Part shown: positions 35,661 to 47,095 of the stretch, piece after piece
Position numbering within the stretch: position 1 is the first letter of the stretch
How the letters are laid out: each line of letters begins with the position of its first letter
DNA from: Papio anubis
Taxonomy: Eukaryota > Chordata > Mammalia > Primates > Cercopithecidae
Direction of reading: 5' to 3'
Assembly (NCBI RefSeq): GCF_008728515.1
Contig: NC_044978.1
Coordinates: 142,089,787-142,153,786 of the forward strand
DNA length: 64,000 nt
Notes under the pieces: generated by a model
Database searches by the model: none
Seen by the model: the letters and a program-made list of their open reading frames with translations, nothing else
Told to the model about the DNA's origin: nothing
Program-made: the position numbers and the translations under genes

Positions 35661-37263
35661 AACTCATTTATCAAATAAACAAATTGTTAAATAAAATAGG
35701 CTCTATCTTCATTTTGACCAATTTTGTTCACAAGAACCTAGAGGGCTAAGTTTAAATTTAGAATTTTCAGATGCCTCAGAGTTCTAGAATATGGCAGTTC
35801 TAGGAGCAGTAGTCCTTAGCCCCCAACTTTCAGTCTTTATTCCGTTCCCTTTACTTTGAATTTCTCCTGTATTTTAAAAGGTCTTACATACACACCTCAT
35901 GTATCACAATTTGCATATCCAGCTTTCATCCAAACCACCAAAGAAATAGCTGTGGCTAGATATTTACATAGGGTGCATTCAAACAGACAATTGCATTTAA
36001 AGTTCTTTTACACAGAACTATGGAACTTTAGAGTTAAGCAACACGTAGAAATTCTTGCCTAAACGAAGATTATCTTTCCACCCTATTTGTTCGCATGCTT
36101 ATGTAATCTGATCTGATCTTTAAAACAGTGCTGTGCGATTGAGTTGGCAGCTATATCACTGATAAAGAAAATAAACTTCAGGGATGTCAAGACAGTTACT
36201 TAAAATCACAATTAGTAATATAAAGCCAGTCTGAAATTGGAACATTCAAATTTCAAATTCTTTACTCTTAAAAAGAGAAGTTTGATAATATGTTGGTGAA
36301 CGTTAAGCAACCAGATGTTCAGACATTTAAAAAAGTCTTATATTAAGAAAACACATTTATCAAAAGTCTTCAAGGGGAAGCCAATAATGATATTAGAACA
36401 TGAGCAGAAGAATCTTTATTCCTAAAATACTGCAAGGAAAAATTCCTCAACCTCAGGGGCAATTGAGAGAAAAATTAAACAAGCATTGAAGGAAATTTTA
36501 TGGTGAATATTTATTGGTCAACTTTAAGATTGAAAACCATGTTCACATTATTTGTCAAAGTTTTATGACTGTGCAGGAAAATTTGAGGAGAACTTGGGAA
36601 AAGTGGAAACAAAATTACTTTCTGACAGTTAAACTGTGAAGTAAATGCATCAAATCAGAGACATGCAAATTTCCCTGAAAGAGAAAGATTAGCTTCTGCA
36701 ATTGTTTAGACTAAACTTAATGTAATTCAATACAGTGAAATATCAAAAGAAAGAATGTACCCATCAAAAAAAGAGTTAGTTTTAAAATGATGTATGGAAA
36801 AGAGAGGATCTCAGAATTAATAGCTTTACTGTGTCAATACAAATATGATCTAGAGGAGGGGATGTCTTTCTTAACAACCTGAATATTTAGATCTAATTGG
36901 AAAAGCCATCCCTAAAGTTGGTATGTACATACTAGGCTGCCTTATCCTGCCATTAAATATTTAACTCATTTAGCTCTCTCTTTGCTTTTAACTCAGCACT
37001 CTCTGGACTTTCTTGTAATAAAAATTTTGTTTCCTATGTAGAGTAGTCTGTAATAGCTCATTATTGCTTGTTGGAGTGATACAGACCAGGCGATGATAAT
37101 GTTTTATTAGAGTTGTTGTTTTTTTTTTTTTTTTTTTTTTCGGTTTGTATATCAATCAGGAAACATTCTAGTATGAGACTATTATTTGCCCAAACTTATT
37201 TCTTGTTAACAGATTCTTGGTACTTTTGAAATCTTCCCTTCTTAAACAAATACATGAAAACTA
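35661..37263. other. Unique non-coding sequence
   Basis: No gene or repeat recognised. A 22-base T run at 37119-37140 has no Alu or L1 body next to it. Confidence 0.4.
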
Positions 37264-37310
37264 TCAGGTTGGTGCAAAAGTAATTGTGGTTTTTGCCATT
37301 GAAAGTAATT
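37264..37310 (+). mobile_element. MADE1 (mariner MITE), left half only
   Basis: TCAGGTTGGTGCAAAAGTAA then TTGTGGTTTTTGCCATTGAA and AGTAAT match the first half of the 80-bp palindromic MADE1 (Hsmar1-derived). The second arm is missing, so the hairpin that gives rise to miR-548-type precursors cannot form. Confidence 0.88.
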
Positions 37311-37440
37311 TTTCATTTTTCCAGCAGCTCTCATGAAGGATTCTAAGGATGGGATTAAAAAAAAAAAAATCCAAAGATCCCAGGGCAAGTGGTGAGTTTT
37401 GGAGTTGTCATACATTTCCTGAACTATTTACCCTGGACAC

Positions 37441-37775
37441 TATTTTTTTTATTTTTATTTTTATTTCTATTTATTTATTATTTTTTTTTTTTGAGATGCA
37501 CTTTCACTCTTGTCACCCAGGCTGGAGTACAATGGTGCAATCTTGACTCACTGCAACCTCCACCTCCCAGGTTCAAGGGATTCTCCTGCTTCAGCCTCCC
37601 TAGTAGCTGGGATTATAGGCACCAGCCATTACACACAGCTAATTTTTGTATTTTTAGTAGAGATGGTGTTCCACCATGTTGGCCAGGCTGTTCTCGAACT
37701 CCTGACCTCAGGTGATCCACCTGTCTCGGCCTCCAAAAGTGCTGGGATTACAGGTGTGAGCCACCGTGCCTGGCC
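37441..37775 (-). mobile_element. AluS-like SINE, antisense
   Basis: T-rich tail of (ATTTT)n type at 37441-37492, then a full antisense Alu ending CCACCGTGCCTGGCC. Possible weak target duplication ACACTATT / ACACGTTATT. It abuts the 5'-truncated start of the L1 at 37790. Confidence 0.93.
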
Positions 37776-37789
37776 ACACGTTATTATAT

Positions 37790-39515
37790 GAAAATAAAAT
37801 ATTCATACTACCCAAAGTGATCTACAAATTCAGTGCAATCCCTATCAAAATACCAATGACTTTCTTCATAGAAATAGAAAATTTCTTAAAATTTGTATGC
37901 AACCACAAAAGACCTCAAAAACCTAAAGCAATTCTGAGCAAAAAAGAACAAAGCTGGAAGTATCAAGCTACCTAATTTTAAATTATACTACAAAGTTATA
38001 TTTACCAAAATAGCATGGTACTGGCATAATAACAGACACATTTATCAATGAAACAGAATAGAGAACCCAGAAATAAATCCATGCACTGTAGCCAACTTAT
38101 CTTGCCAAAGGCACCAATAACATACATTGGGAAAGGACATTCTTTTCAAAAAATAGTGCTGAGAAAACTGGATATCCATATGCAGAAGAATAAAACTAGA
38201 TCTCCATCTTTCAACATATACAAAAATTAACTCAAAATGGGTTACAGACATAAATGTAACACATAAAACTGTGAAAGTACTAGAAGAAAACATTGAGGAA
38301 ATGCTACAGGACATTGGCCTGAGCAAAGATTTTTTAGGTGAGAACTCAAAAGCATAAGCAACCAAACCAAAAACAGAAAACGGTATTATATCAAGCTAAA
38401 ATGCACAGCAAAGGAAAAACATAAAGTGAAGAGACAGTCTTCAAAATGGGAGAAAATATTTGTAAAATATCCATCTGACAAAGGATTCACTACTAAAATA
38501 TATTAAGCAACTCAAACAACTCAAAAGCAATAAGCCGAATAATCCAATTAAAGAATGGGCAAGACCTAAATAGGTATTTCTCAAAAGAAGACATACAAAT
38601 GGCCAATAGTGTATGAAAAAATGTTCAACATCATTAATCACCACAGGAATGCAAATCAAAACTACAATACAGTATCATCTTATCCCAGTTAAAATGGCTA
38701 TTTTTTAAAAAGACAGCAGTTAAATGCTGGCAAGGATGTGGAGAAAGGGACCACTTGTATACTGTTGGTAAGAATGTAAAATGGTATAGCCATTATGGAA
38801 AACAGTATGGAAGTTTCTCAAAAGACTAAAAGTAAATCTACCATATAATTTAGCAATCCCACTGCTTGATATATAACCAAAAGAAGACAAATCAGTAAGC
38901 TGAAGAGACATCTGCACTCCCATGTTTATTGCAGCATTATTTACAATAGTCAAGATACAGAATCAACCTAAGTGTCCATCAGTGGATAAATGGACAAAGA
39001 AAATGTTGTATATATATGCACAATGAAATATTATTCAGCCATAAAAAGCATAAAATCCTGTCACTTCAACAACATGGATGGAGCTGGAGGTTATTATGTT
39101 AAGTGAGATAAGCCAGGCAGAGAAAGACAAATATTACATGTTCTCACTCATGTAGGAGCTAAGAAAAGTTTATCTCATGGAGGTAGAGAATAGAAAGGTA
39201 GCTACCAGAGGCTGGAAAGGAAAGGAGGAAGGAGTGTATGAAGAGAAGTTTGTTAATGGGTACAAAAATACAATTAGAGAAAGGGAATGAATTCTAGTAT
39301 TTAATAGTACAGTATGGGAATTATACATAATAATTTATTGCATATATCAAAACAGCTAGAAGGATATTGTAATGTTCCCAAAGCAAAAGATAAAAGTGTG
39401 AGGTGGTGGATATCCCATTTATCCTGATTGGATTATTATACATTGTATACATGTGTCAAAGTATCAACTATACCCCCAAAATAAGTACAGTTATTATGAT
39501 ATATCAAACGTAAAG
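37790..39515 (+). mobile_element. L1MA-like L1, 3' 1.7 kb
   Basis: Begins in the C-terminal third of ORF2 (protein block PKVIYKFSAIPIKIPMTFF at about 37810) and runs through GGAATGCAAATCAAAACTAC, CAACATGGATGGAGCTGG, TACATGTTCTCACTCATG to the 3'UTR, ending near ACTATACCCCCAAAATAAG. Multiple stops and shifts are present. 5'-truncated. Confidence 0.9.
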
Positions 39516-40751
39516 TAAAACACAGAAAACTGTGGTCCCCTTTGGATTAGCCACTGTAAGATCTGTTACCTATGCCTAAATACAATCATTAAGTGACACA
39601 GTAAGTCTTAATTTGAAAATTTGTTGCCATAAAGTTGGGGAGCATGGCAAATTCATTAGTTAAATCAACAAATGATATCAAGTGCATACTGTTTGTAAGG
39701 TTCTTGGTGGACAATAGTGCACAAAAACAGCATTGTTCCTGATTTAATTGCTTATGTTGTTAAAATAGGGTAAGACATGAGGAAGTAAGAGTAACTAAAA
39801 ACAAAACAGGTGTTTAAACAGATACTTTGAAGGAAATGAATGCGGGGAAGTGATAAGCTAAACAAGGTAGAAAGTATTCACCTAGGATGGTTGATTAAAG
39901 CTGCTGTGACAAATGTCTCTTAGCCCGTGAGCATTGCGAGGGACAGATTCTTGGCATGGAAAACGCATTTACAAATACACCTGGGAATGCTATTTTTGAT
40001 GCCGCCCAGTTTCACTATCAGGCTTCTGCTCCTACTTAAATCTTGTTATCCTTTTCCTGGCCTTCTTAAAATATCTTCAAACAGAAAAACAAACAAACTA
40101 ACTAAAGTGCATTAGCAAAGAGGAGGTATTAATTGGCTTTTTTTTTTTTTTAAATCAGGAATAAACAGTGGATTTTTTCATTTCACTCTCTGCTATTCTT
40201 CCAGTCACTATCGCACAGGGATTTATTATAGGTTCATTAGCATTGTTTTCATTTATTAAAGCACAACTATTGCTTTACTGTTGTGCATCCCAGTACGATT
40301 TTGAAACCTTTCCTGAAAATAAATCCATCAGAGTCTTTTTTGGTTTTACTTATACTTCTAAAATAAAAATGCTTTATTTGGCAAGGTCTATTATTCAGTG
40401 ATTCTCTCTATACCACCAAAATGTATGATGCTTTATTTCACAATATTTACAGGAAAATGTCCCAGTGAGTAGGTATAGCTATATATCTGAATCATAACAT
40501 GTATTCTCATAACTTAAGGAAGTACTAGAATCAAAAATGAGATTTTAATTGAAGAAAATTCCAAAATATCTCTATTTAAAGTTCCCTTAAAATAACTTAG
40601 TTGCAAATTTAAAAGTCCCTCCAGATCTGAGAGTTCTCAAAATTTTTAATGAAGGGATCATGTTCTTTATTGAAATTGTCTGAAAGGATATATAGTATAG
40701 GAAGGGATGGGAGTGATTTGCTCCAGGATTTGAAGCCCTATGAAAGTAGAT
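39516..40751. other. Unique non-coding sequence
   Basis: No gene or repeat recognised. T14 run at about 40138-40151. Confidence 0.4.
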
Positions 40752-40768
40752 TAGAACATCAATTCTCT

Positions 40769-41083
40769 CTCTCTCTTTTTTTTTTTTTTTTTTTTTTTTT
40801 TGAGATGGAGGCTTGTTCTGTCACCCAGGCTGGAGGTCAGTGGAGCCATTTTGGCTCACCGCAACCTCTGCCTCCTGGGTTCAAGTGATTCTCCTGCCTC
40901 AGCCTCCCAAGTAACTGGGATTACAGGTGTACACCACCACACTCAGCTAATTTTTGTATTTTTAGTAAAGACGGGGTTTCACTATGTTGGCCAGGCTGGT
41001 CTCAAACTCATGACCTCAGGTAATCTACCTGCCTCGGCCTCCTAACATGCTGGGATTATAGGCATGAGCCACTGTGCCCAGCC
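40769..41083 (-). mobile_element. AluS SINE, antisense
   Basis: CT then T28 tail, then a full antisense Alu to ACTGTGCCCAGCC. Target duplication TAGAACATCAATTCTCT (40752-40768) and TAGAACCTCAGTTCTCT (41084-41100), 17 bp with two mismatches. Confidence 0.95.
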
Positions 41084-41100
41084 TAGAACCTCAGTTCTCT

Positions 41101-41486
41101 AATGGCTCCTTTCTCATTGGAAGTCTCGTTGAGACATGGAAAGAGTTAGAAAATCATAAGGCTTTCTGGAGAAACACCTATAATTTGCAATTTTGGTATT
41201 GAGATTCCAGACTCTACTTTTTGGCTTTCCAACTTCTTTACTTTTTGGCATTCCAAATTCCAGATTCTTTTCTTTCCTTTCTGAGATTTTTCTCGTCTCT
41301 GAGAGGAAGTTCATAATTCTTCAACTTGATGTGAGAATTTAACTAGACAACTCATCTCCACAACTACACAAGGAAGGGCTCATGCCATAGAAGTGCTTTC
41401 TCTATTATTTTATATTGAAGCATTTTGCTGTAATCCCAGCTTCTTTTCCTGCAACTCTCTCACTCCATGTTTTTGCCCTGTCTTGC

Positions 41487-41517
<31 letters not shown>

Positions 41518-42297
41518 GAGGTACTCAGTCCCTAAATCCTCTACTTTTATCTCTATTAGTCATCTTTAATTCTGCTTCCTTCCCTGTACATTTTAGACAT
41601 CATGGCCAAATATCAGTTAGTCTCCTGCTAATTCCCCACTCCCCTACTGGGCGAAACCCCAACTATTGGCCTCTTTTATACTCTTATTCAGGCTGTGTAA
41701 ACCTATTATAGAAATTACAAACTGAAGCTTGTGTCACTACAAAAGAATGATACCTACCCTCAGTTGAAACCTCAGTATTTCCTCAATACTCCAGTATTAT
41801 CCAAGTTCTATCTTCCATTATCTGTGGCAGCTATTCCAACCCCTTGTGAATTTCCTAGGTTAGCTAATACCTAACATACACTTTGTACTTCATGTAGAAA
41901 ATAAAGGCAATAGAATGAAAACCTTTGCAGTGTCCTGCTGTCAATTTCTAGATTACATCCACATCCTTCATTTTTGCCTTTTCTCCTGTCTGCCATCTTA
42001 CCTAAAGTGAATTATTTTATCTGTGCCGGGATTTTATTCTTTTCTGCTTTTTCAAGGATACATTTAATAAAGTATTTCCTCTCTTTTTAAATCTCCTTTC
42101 TGTCTCAAGGCTTCTTCCACTTTTAAACTTGATACATTCTCTTCTCTCCCAAAAAAGAACAGCAACAACAATAAATAAGTTAACAGAAGTCTACAATTTA
42201 ATTACCTATCTCCAGCCACATATAGGCCTATCACTCTTCTTCAAGTCAAACTTTAAAATGTTGCATGTGTTCACGTTATGTTTTCTTCAAATCCCGG
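41101..42297. other. Unassigned C/T-rich sequence
   Basis: A T24 run at 41487-41510 is followed by AACCACAGAGG with no Alu or L1 body. 41930-42297 is C/T-rich and might be decayed L2, given the L2 match right after the small Alu, but I cannot show it. Confidence 0.35.
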
Positions 42298-42302
42298 CCA
42301 TT

Positions 42303-42307
<5 letters not shown>

Positions 42308-42353
<46 letters not shown>

Positions 42354-42387
42354 AGACGGAGTCTTGCTCTGTCGCCCAGGCTGGAGT
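42308..42387 (-). mobile_element. Extremely 5'-truncated young Alu
   Basis: Only the last ~35 bases of Alu (GAGACGGAGTCTTGCTCTGT, CGCCCAGGCTGGAGT) with a 48-base pure T tail (42305-42352). Perfect target duplication GCCATTTCTT at 42298-42307 and 42388-42397. The pure long tail argues for a recent insertion. Confidence 0.92.
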
Positions 42388-42397
42388 GCCATTTCTT

Positions 42398-42560
42398 AAG
42401 TTGTTGTTCTCTGCCCTCTTCCCTCACTATGCCAGTTAACCTTCTATCTCCAAGGTAACAAATGACATCCTTGTTTCTATATCGAGAGCCACTTTTCCAC
42501 CCACATCTGACTTGAAGTCTTTTCAGTATTTAGCAATATTGTTTATTCCTCCTTGTAAAA
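42398..42560 (+). repeat. L2 ORF2-derived fragment
   Basis: TCTCCAAGGTAACAAATGAC, ATCCTTGTTTCTATATCGAG, CCACTTTT and TGACTTGAAGTCTTTTCAG resemble a stretch upstream of the L2 reverse-transcriptase core. Diverged. The small Alu sits at its left edge. Confidence 0.5.
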
Positions 42561-42663
42561 CAGTTTTTTAATTTTCATGTTCCAGATGACATCTTGAGCA
42601 CAAAAATCTAGCTCACATCTTTTCAAAGTTATTATAGACCCATCAGAAATTTCACAAAAAACA

Positions 42664-42821
42664 AGCCAGACATTGTAGCATGCACTTCTAGTCTCAGCTA
42701 CTTAGGAGGCTGGGACAGGAGGATTGTTTGAACCTAGAAGTTTGAGGCTGTAGTGTGCTATCATTGCACCACTTTGAGCCTGGGTTACACAGTGATACCC
42801 TATCTCTGAAAAAAAAAAAAA
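42664..42821 (+). mobile_element. Alu right-monomer/FRAM-like fragment
   Basis: GCATGCACTTCTAGTCTCAG, CTACTTAGGAGGCTGGGAC, TTGCACCACTTTGAGCCTG and TACCCTATCTCTG, then A14. Only one Alu arm is present. The bases are of old AluJ or free-monomer type. Confidence 0.8.
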
Positions 42822-43302
42822 AGAGAGAAATAAATAAGAAAGAAAACAGACAGTATAACATCATTACAATGATAATAAACATAAACAAATGCAAGGAATG
42901 GTTCAGAAATGTTCATATGATAGTTGGAATATAGAAAGTAGACTACATAGTATTAATGTAGAATATCCTGCAAAAATTGGAGCACATGATACCAGATATA
43001 AGCAGGGGCCTCCCAAGGGAGTCCAGAGATGCTTCAGCTTCGGAGTCAGCAAATGCAAAGACCAGTGTGAATCAACCAGCTAATTTATGAAGTAAACCCT
43101 TTTAGAAACATCTGAAAGAGATACATTCCTTTCCTGTTCCATTGTAAACCAAGTATCTAGCAATTGGAGTTTTTGACATCCAGGTAAATCCTAAGAATTC
43201 TTCCCTAAAAGCAGAAAGTGATCTATGTGATCTATGTGGGCACTGCTACCGGTATTAGAGAGTGAGAAAGAAGTATTACAGAAGTTAAGGGTAGCTTTCA
43301 TC

Positions 43303-43605
43303 AAGAGTTGGCAAACTTTTTAAACCCATTTATGCTGGAGATTGCAATTTTTTGAATTTTTGCATGGGTGAAAAATCAGACCTTGGCAATGACCTTGAGC
43401 AATAGGATATAAATAATTCCCACATGCTTAGCATTCCAATAATGGAACACTAGGCATAAGTGGGTTAAACAAAGGATCGGGTAGTAAGTAGGCTTTGTAG
43501 TTACAACTACTCAACTCTGTCATTACAGCAAGAAAGCACCCATAGGCAATACATAAACAAATGTGCATGGCTCTGTTCCATTAAAACTTTGTTAGGTGTA
43601 TCAAC
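43303..43605 (+). mobile_element. hAT-type (Charlie-like) DNA transposon relic
   Basis: GAGTTGGCAAACTTTT, then after the nested element AGTAGGCTTTGTAGTTAC, ACTACTCAACTCTGTCATTA, AAGCACCCATAGGCAATAC, GTGCATGGCTCTGTTCC. This is a common mammalian non-autonomous hAT element. I am sure of the family match but not of its exact name. Interrupted by the MER85-like insertion. Confidence 0.72.
43324..43464 (+). mobile_element. MER85-like piggyBac MITE
   Basis: About 140 bp with matching ends: CCCATTTATGC at the left and GCATAAGTGGG at the right. It is followed by TTAA (43465-43468) and preceded by TTTTAAA, i.e. TTAA with a slip. TTAA targets mark piggyBac elements, and the length fits MER85. The orientation given is arbitrary. 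It splits the hAT relic. Confidence 0.82.
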
Positions 43606-43741
43606 TCCTGCTGGAGACTCATAAAACAACAACAAAAAATCAAAATGAAAGGAAATATAGCTTCATACAGCAGTAAAATGTTTCCTTCTCTGCCCAATTA
43701 CAGCCTCCTTACTCTCACAAGTTTAGGAGTATGATTTCCTG

Positions 43742-44068
43742 TTTTGTTTGTTTGTTTTTGTTGTTGTTGAGGCAGAGTCTTGCTCTGTTCAGGCTGGAGT
43801 GCAGTGGTGCAATCTCGGCTCACTGCAAACTCCGCCTACCGCTTCACGCCATTCTCCTGCCTCAGCCTCCTGAGTAGCTGGAACTACAGGCGCCCGCTAC
43901 CATGCCCGGCTAATTTTTTTTTTCTTTTTTTTTTTTTTTTTGGTATTTTTAGTAGAGACCGTGTTTCATTGTGTTAGCCAGGATGGTCTCAATCTCCTGA
44001 CCTCGACATCCGCCCACCTCGGCCTCCCAAAGTGCTGGGATTACAGGCGTGAGCCATCGCACCCGGCC
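43742..44068 (-). mobile_element. AluY SINE with expanded inner T run, antisense
   Basis: Tail is (GTTT)n-like. The body ends GAGCCATCGCACCCGGCC. Target duplication ATTTCCTG at 43734-43741 and 44071-44078. The inner A-rich block near TAGCCGGGC has grown to a T-rich tract of about 28 bases (43913-43940). Confidence 0.93.
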
Positions 44069-44078
44069 TAATTTCCTG

Positions 44079-44869
44079 GTTTTTTATCTATTCAAACTAT
44101 AAAAAGATTACCTGCTGACATACCCCAATATTTCTATAGAAATTGCAATTGATACTCCAATTCCAGGGAGTAATCATCTAGAAGAGACATATACAACTGG
44201 TGAGAAAACACATTTGGCTCGGCATGCTTGTTAACATAGTACGTTTGTATTTATGAATGACGAACAGCATGACATCTGAAGACAATCAGTGTCATCAAGA
44301 GAAAGATCCAAGATGAACTAAAAACAAACCAAAACAAATCAACCCTGGAGGAAATAGAGATAATGCAGAGAACAAAAAAAAAAAAAAAAGAAACCTTAAC
44401 AATAATTCTAACTGCCCTTATAAATATTTAAGTGTAAATTTAATCTATTGGAAAAATAGTTTATAAATTTAAGAAATGAGTGTGGAAATAAAAAAGATAG
44501 CCAGAGTCCAAAAGGTAAAAATCAATGTAGTTAAGGTGTATAGCAGGACAAATTATCTCAAAAAATAGCAATAAGTAATCTGAAAAAAAAAAAAAAAATC
44601 AAGGAAATTTGACAGTATTTGGACAGAAAAGAAACAGATGAAAATGATTATGAGGAAAGTTAAGTAACAAAAAAATGGGAAACAGAGCCCAGTGCCAAAG
44701 GAGTACTAGATGGAGAGTAGAGAAATACTAGTTCGTCTTATCTAATGTACTGTATACATGGGTAGAAAACCCAAGTCTTCAATTGCTGAACAACGTCAGT
44801 CAAAATGACTCAAACAGTAAAAATTTCATAATATCAAGATTAAAGAGAAAAATCTTAAAACTATTTAGA
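44079..44869. other. A-rich unassigned sequence
   Basis: A-runs at 44373-44389 and about 44583-44598. The purine-rich character fits decayed L1M upstream of the next feature, but no block is diagnostic. Confidence 0.35.
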
Positions 44870-45200
44870 AAGGAATAAAACAAAGTATATTACATTATGT
44901 TGATTTCAAAGGATTGGCACTCAGAAAGACATCAGACTTCTCATCAGCAACACAGAAACTGAGAACAATGACTTCCTAAGTCTGAGAGGAAAACAAAGTG
45001 TTTTAAACCTAGAGTTCTACTTCTGGATGTGTTATCAATCAAATATGAGGGGAAATTACACACTTTTTCAGGCACAGAATAACTAAGAAACATCATTATG
45101 TATATTTACTCTGTGAAAACAATCATTTTAGGGAGTTTTCCAGAAAATAAAAGATACTACCCTACTCCAAAAAATGGGAATACAGAATGCAAAACTAGAG
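44870..45200 (+). mobile_element. Old L1M (L1ME/HAL1-like) fragment
   Basis: GACATCAGACTTCTCATCAG, CAACACAGAAACTGAGAACA, AACCTAGAGTTCTACTTC, TATCAATCAAATATGAGG match a block shared by old L1ME/L1M5-type elements. Confidence 0.6.
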
Positions 45201-45779
45201 TAACTACTGAATCTTATCCGGAAAATGGGAAGGAAGCTAGAAACAAGAGTTTTTAATGGCTTGTTCTTGCATCTGTATGGGTTCAATCCCACTTTTTAAT
45301 TCTGTGGTACATAATGTTTTCATAATCACATGTTAAATTATGCACTGTGGTTTAACCTTTTAAGTATTAAGCTATAGAAACAAAATTCTCTCTAGGATGC
45401 ATATTTACAGAAGAGAATATAAAAATTATAAGCCTTTAATAATTTCTCTTAATTTTTTTTTAAGAAATGGAAGAAAAGATAGAAGTAACGGAGCTAATTT
45501 TCTTTTTTTTTAATCCAGGGGAAAATAGATAATATTAAGTGCTAGCTTAAAAAAAAGAAATTAAAATTTGTCATGTAAAGAAAGAAACTTTTAAAAAGTG
45601 AAAACCCAAGAAGAAATTAAAATGATTAACTCACAAAGATTTGGATGTGGAGGGAAAGGGAGATGAGGGATTGCATAAAATCCCTAAATTTTTCATCTTT
45701 AAAGGTGGCAAATAATGGAAATCTAAAGTTGATAATGATACAACAAAATTTTAAGTGTTATGTTTGAAAACGTAACCTC

Positions 45780-45920
45780 CAGATGTCCTGAAGAGTAAAA
45801 GATTAACACTGGTTGACTCTGAGGTAAAGGAAGAGGAGTATAAGATTTTTTATTTTTCTTATTTATTTTTTTCACCATGTCTTTGAATTATTTCTATAAT
45901 AAACATTTAAATACACATTT
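45780..45920 (+). mobile_element. Old L1M 3' end
   Basis: TTAACACTGGTTGACTCTGA, GGTAAAGG, TTCACCATGTCTTTGAATTA, TTTCTATAATAAACATTTAA follow the 3' end of L1ME-like elements. It may belong with 44870-45200. Confidence 0.6.
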
Positions 45921-45924
45921 AAAA

Positions 45925-46145
45925 TATTAACTATGTTATATTCATACAATGGAATATCATCCAACCATTAAAAATAATATTGTAAATCTCTGTGTACTGA
46001 CAGTGAAATATATCCACAATCTTTTAAATAAAAAAAATAATTTGAAGAATATATGATATGATCCCTACTGTATAAATGTGCATGTTTATGCATATAGATG
46101 TATGTATTTATATATGCATAGAAAATGTCCAGTTATGTATCCACA
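45925..46145 (+). mobile_element. Old L1M ORF2 C-terminal fragment
   Basis: CATACAATGGAATATCATCC, AACCATTAAAAATAATATTG, ATATATGATATGATCCCTAC match the C-terminal ORF2 part of old L1s. It follows an L1 3' end, so it is a separate copy. Confidence 0.65.
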
Positions 46146-46339
46146 AAAATGTTACTAGTGTCTTTTTGTGATTTAGATTGTGTCAGGTTGAGGAAGCATT
46201 ATTCATTCTTGATGCACATTTTATTACTTGAATCATAGTATAAGGAGCATATATAACTTGTGTAATTAAGGAAATAAAATATCTTATTAATTGGCTTCTA
46301 TGATATTGCATTTTCCCCTCCTAGTTTCCTGTCCCTGCT

Positions 46340-47095
46340 TTCTCAGTTGTCTTTATTTTTCAGCTACAAATCTAAATCATCAACCCAAATATCTTCTATA
46401 ACTTCAGCCTAATATATCTCACTACCACCAGCTGCATCTACTTTTATGTCCCACAGTATTTCAAACTTACATTTCCAAAACAGAATCCTCTATCTCTGTG
46501 TTTTTTCTCACCAACAAAAGCAACCTGTACCATTGTTTAGCTTCCCCTTCTTTTCCTATGTATGAAATCTCCATCCCATCAGTTGCCAAACTTAGACCTT
46601 GGGGTGATATCATTAACCCTCCATCTTCATGATTGAGAATATCCAATCACTAAATCCTTTCTATTTCACCTTCTGTATCTTTTAACTTCATTAATTTTTC
46701 TTTCTTGTACAGTTTCCCTTTTCTAAAATGTTTAGCATATTTTGACATGACCATTCATTGTCAGACCTCTTGAGTCTTATCTCATTACTGTGTTCTTTGC
46801 ACAGCCTGTCCCGTTTCCGTAACTTTGGCAGATAGGCCTTACAGGCTTTTGTAAATGTTGTTTTCTGTTGGAATGTCTTTCCTCACATCCTGCTTGGCCA
46901 ACTCTTGCCTTACTCTTTTAGTTAACAGTTAGACATTCTTCCTGAATCATCCTGTGCCTATTCTGTCTCCCTGTCTTATAAGCATTTATTTATTAAACTA
47001 GATTTCTTACCAGGGTATCGTATCTCCATTACCTAAGCTAGTGCCTGGTAAACTGTAGATACTCAATAATTTTGTATTAAGTGATTACTGAATGA
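46340..47095 (+). repeat. L2 LINE, 3' part
   Basis: Decayed ORF2 end (TTTCAAACTTACATTTCCAA, AACAGAATCCTC, TTAGACCTTGGGGTGATATC, CCAATCACTAAATCC), then TGTTGGAATGTCTTTCCTC and the L2 terminal block AGTGCCTGGTAAACTGTAG followed by ATACTCAATAATTTTG. One of the longer L2 relics in the window. It has internal deletions. Confidence 0.75.

Noticed and set aside
37389..37791. Open frames of 93-108 codons across an Alu
   Set aside because: The frames are translations of the antisense Alu body. Alu frames of this kind recur genome-wide and are not genes.
42129..42458. 109-codon frame containing a run of Phe
   Set aside because: The Phe run is the 48-base T tail of a truncated Alu.
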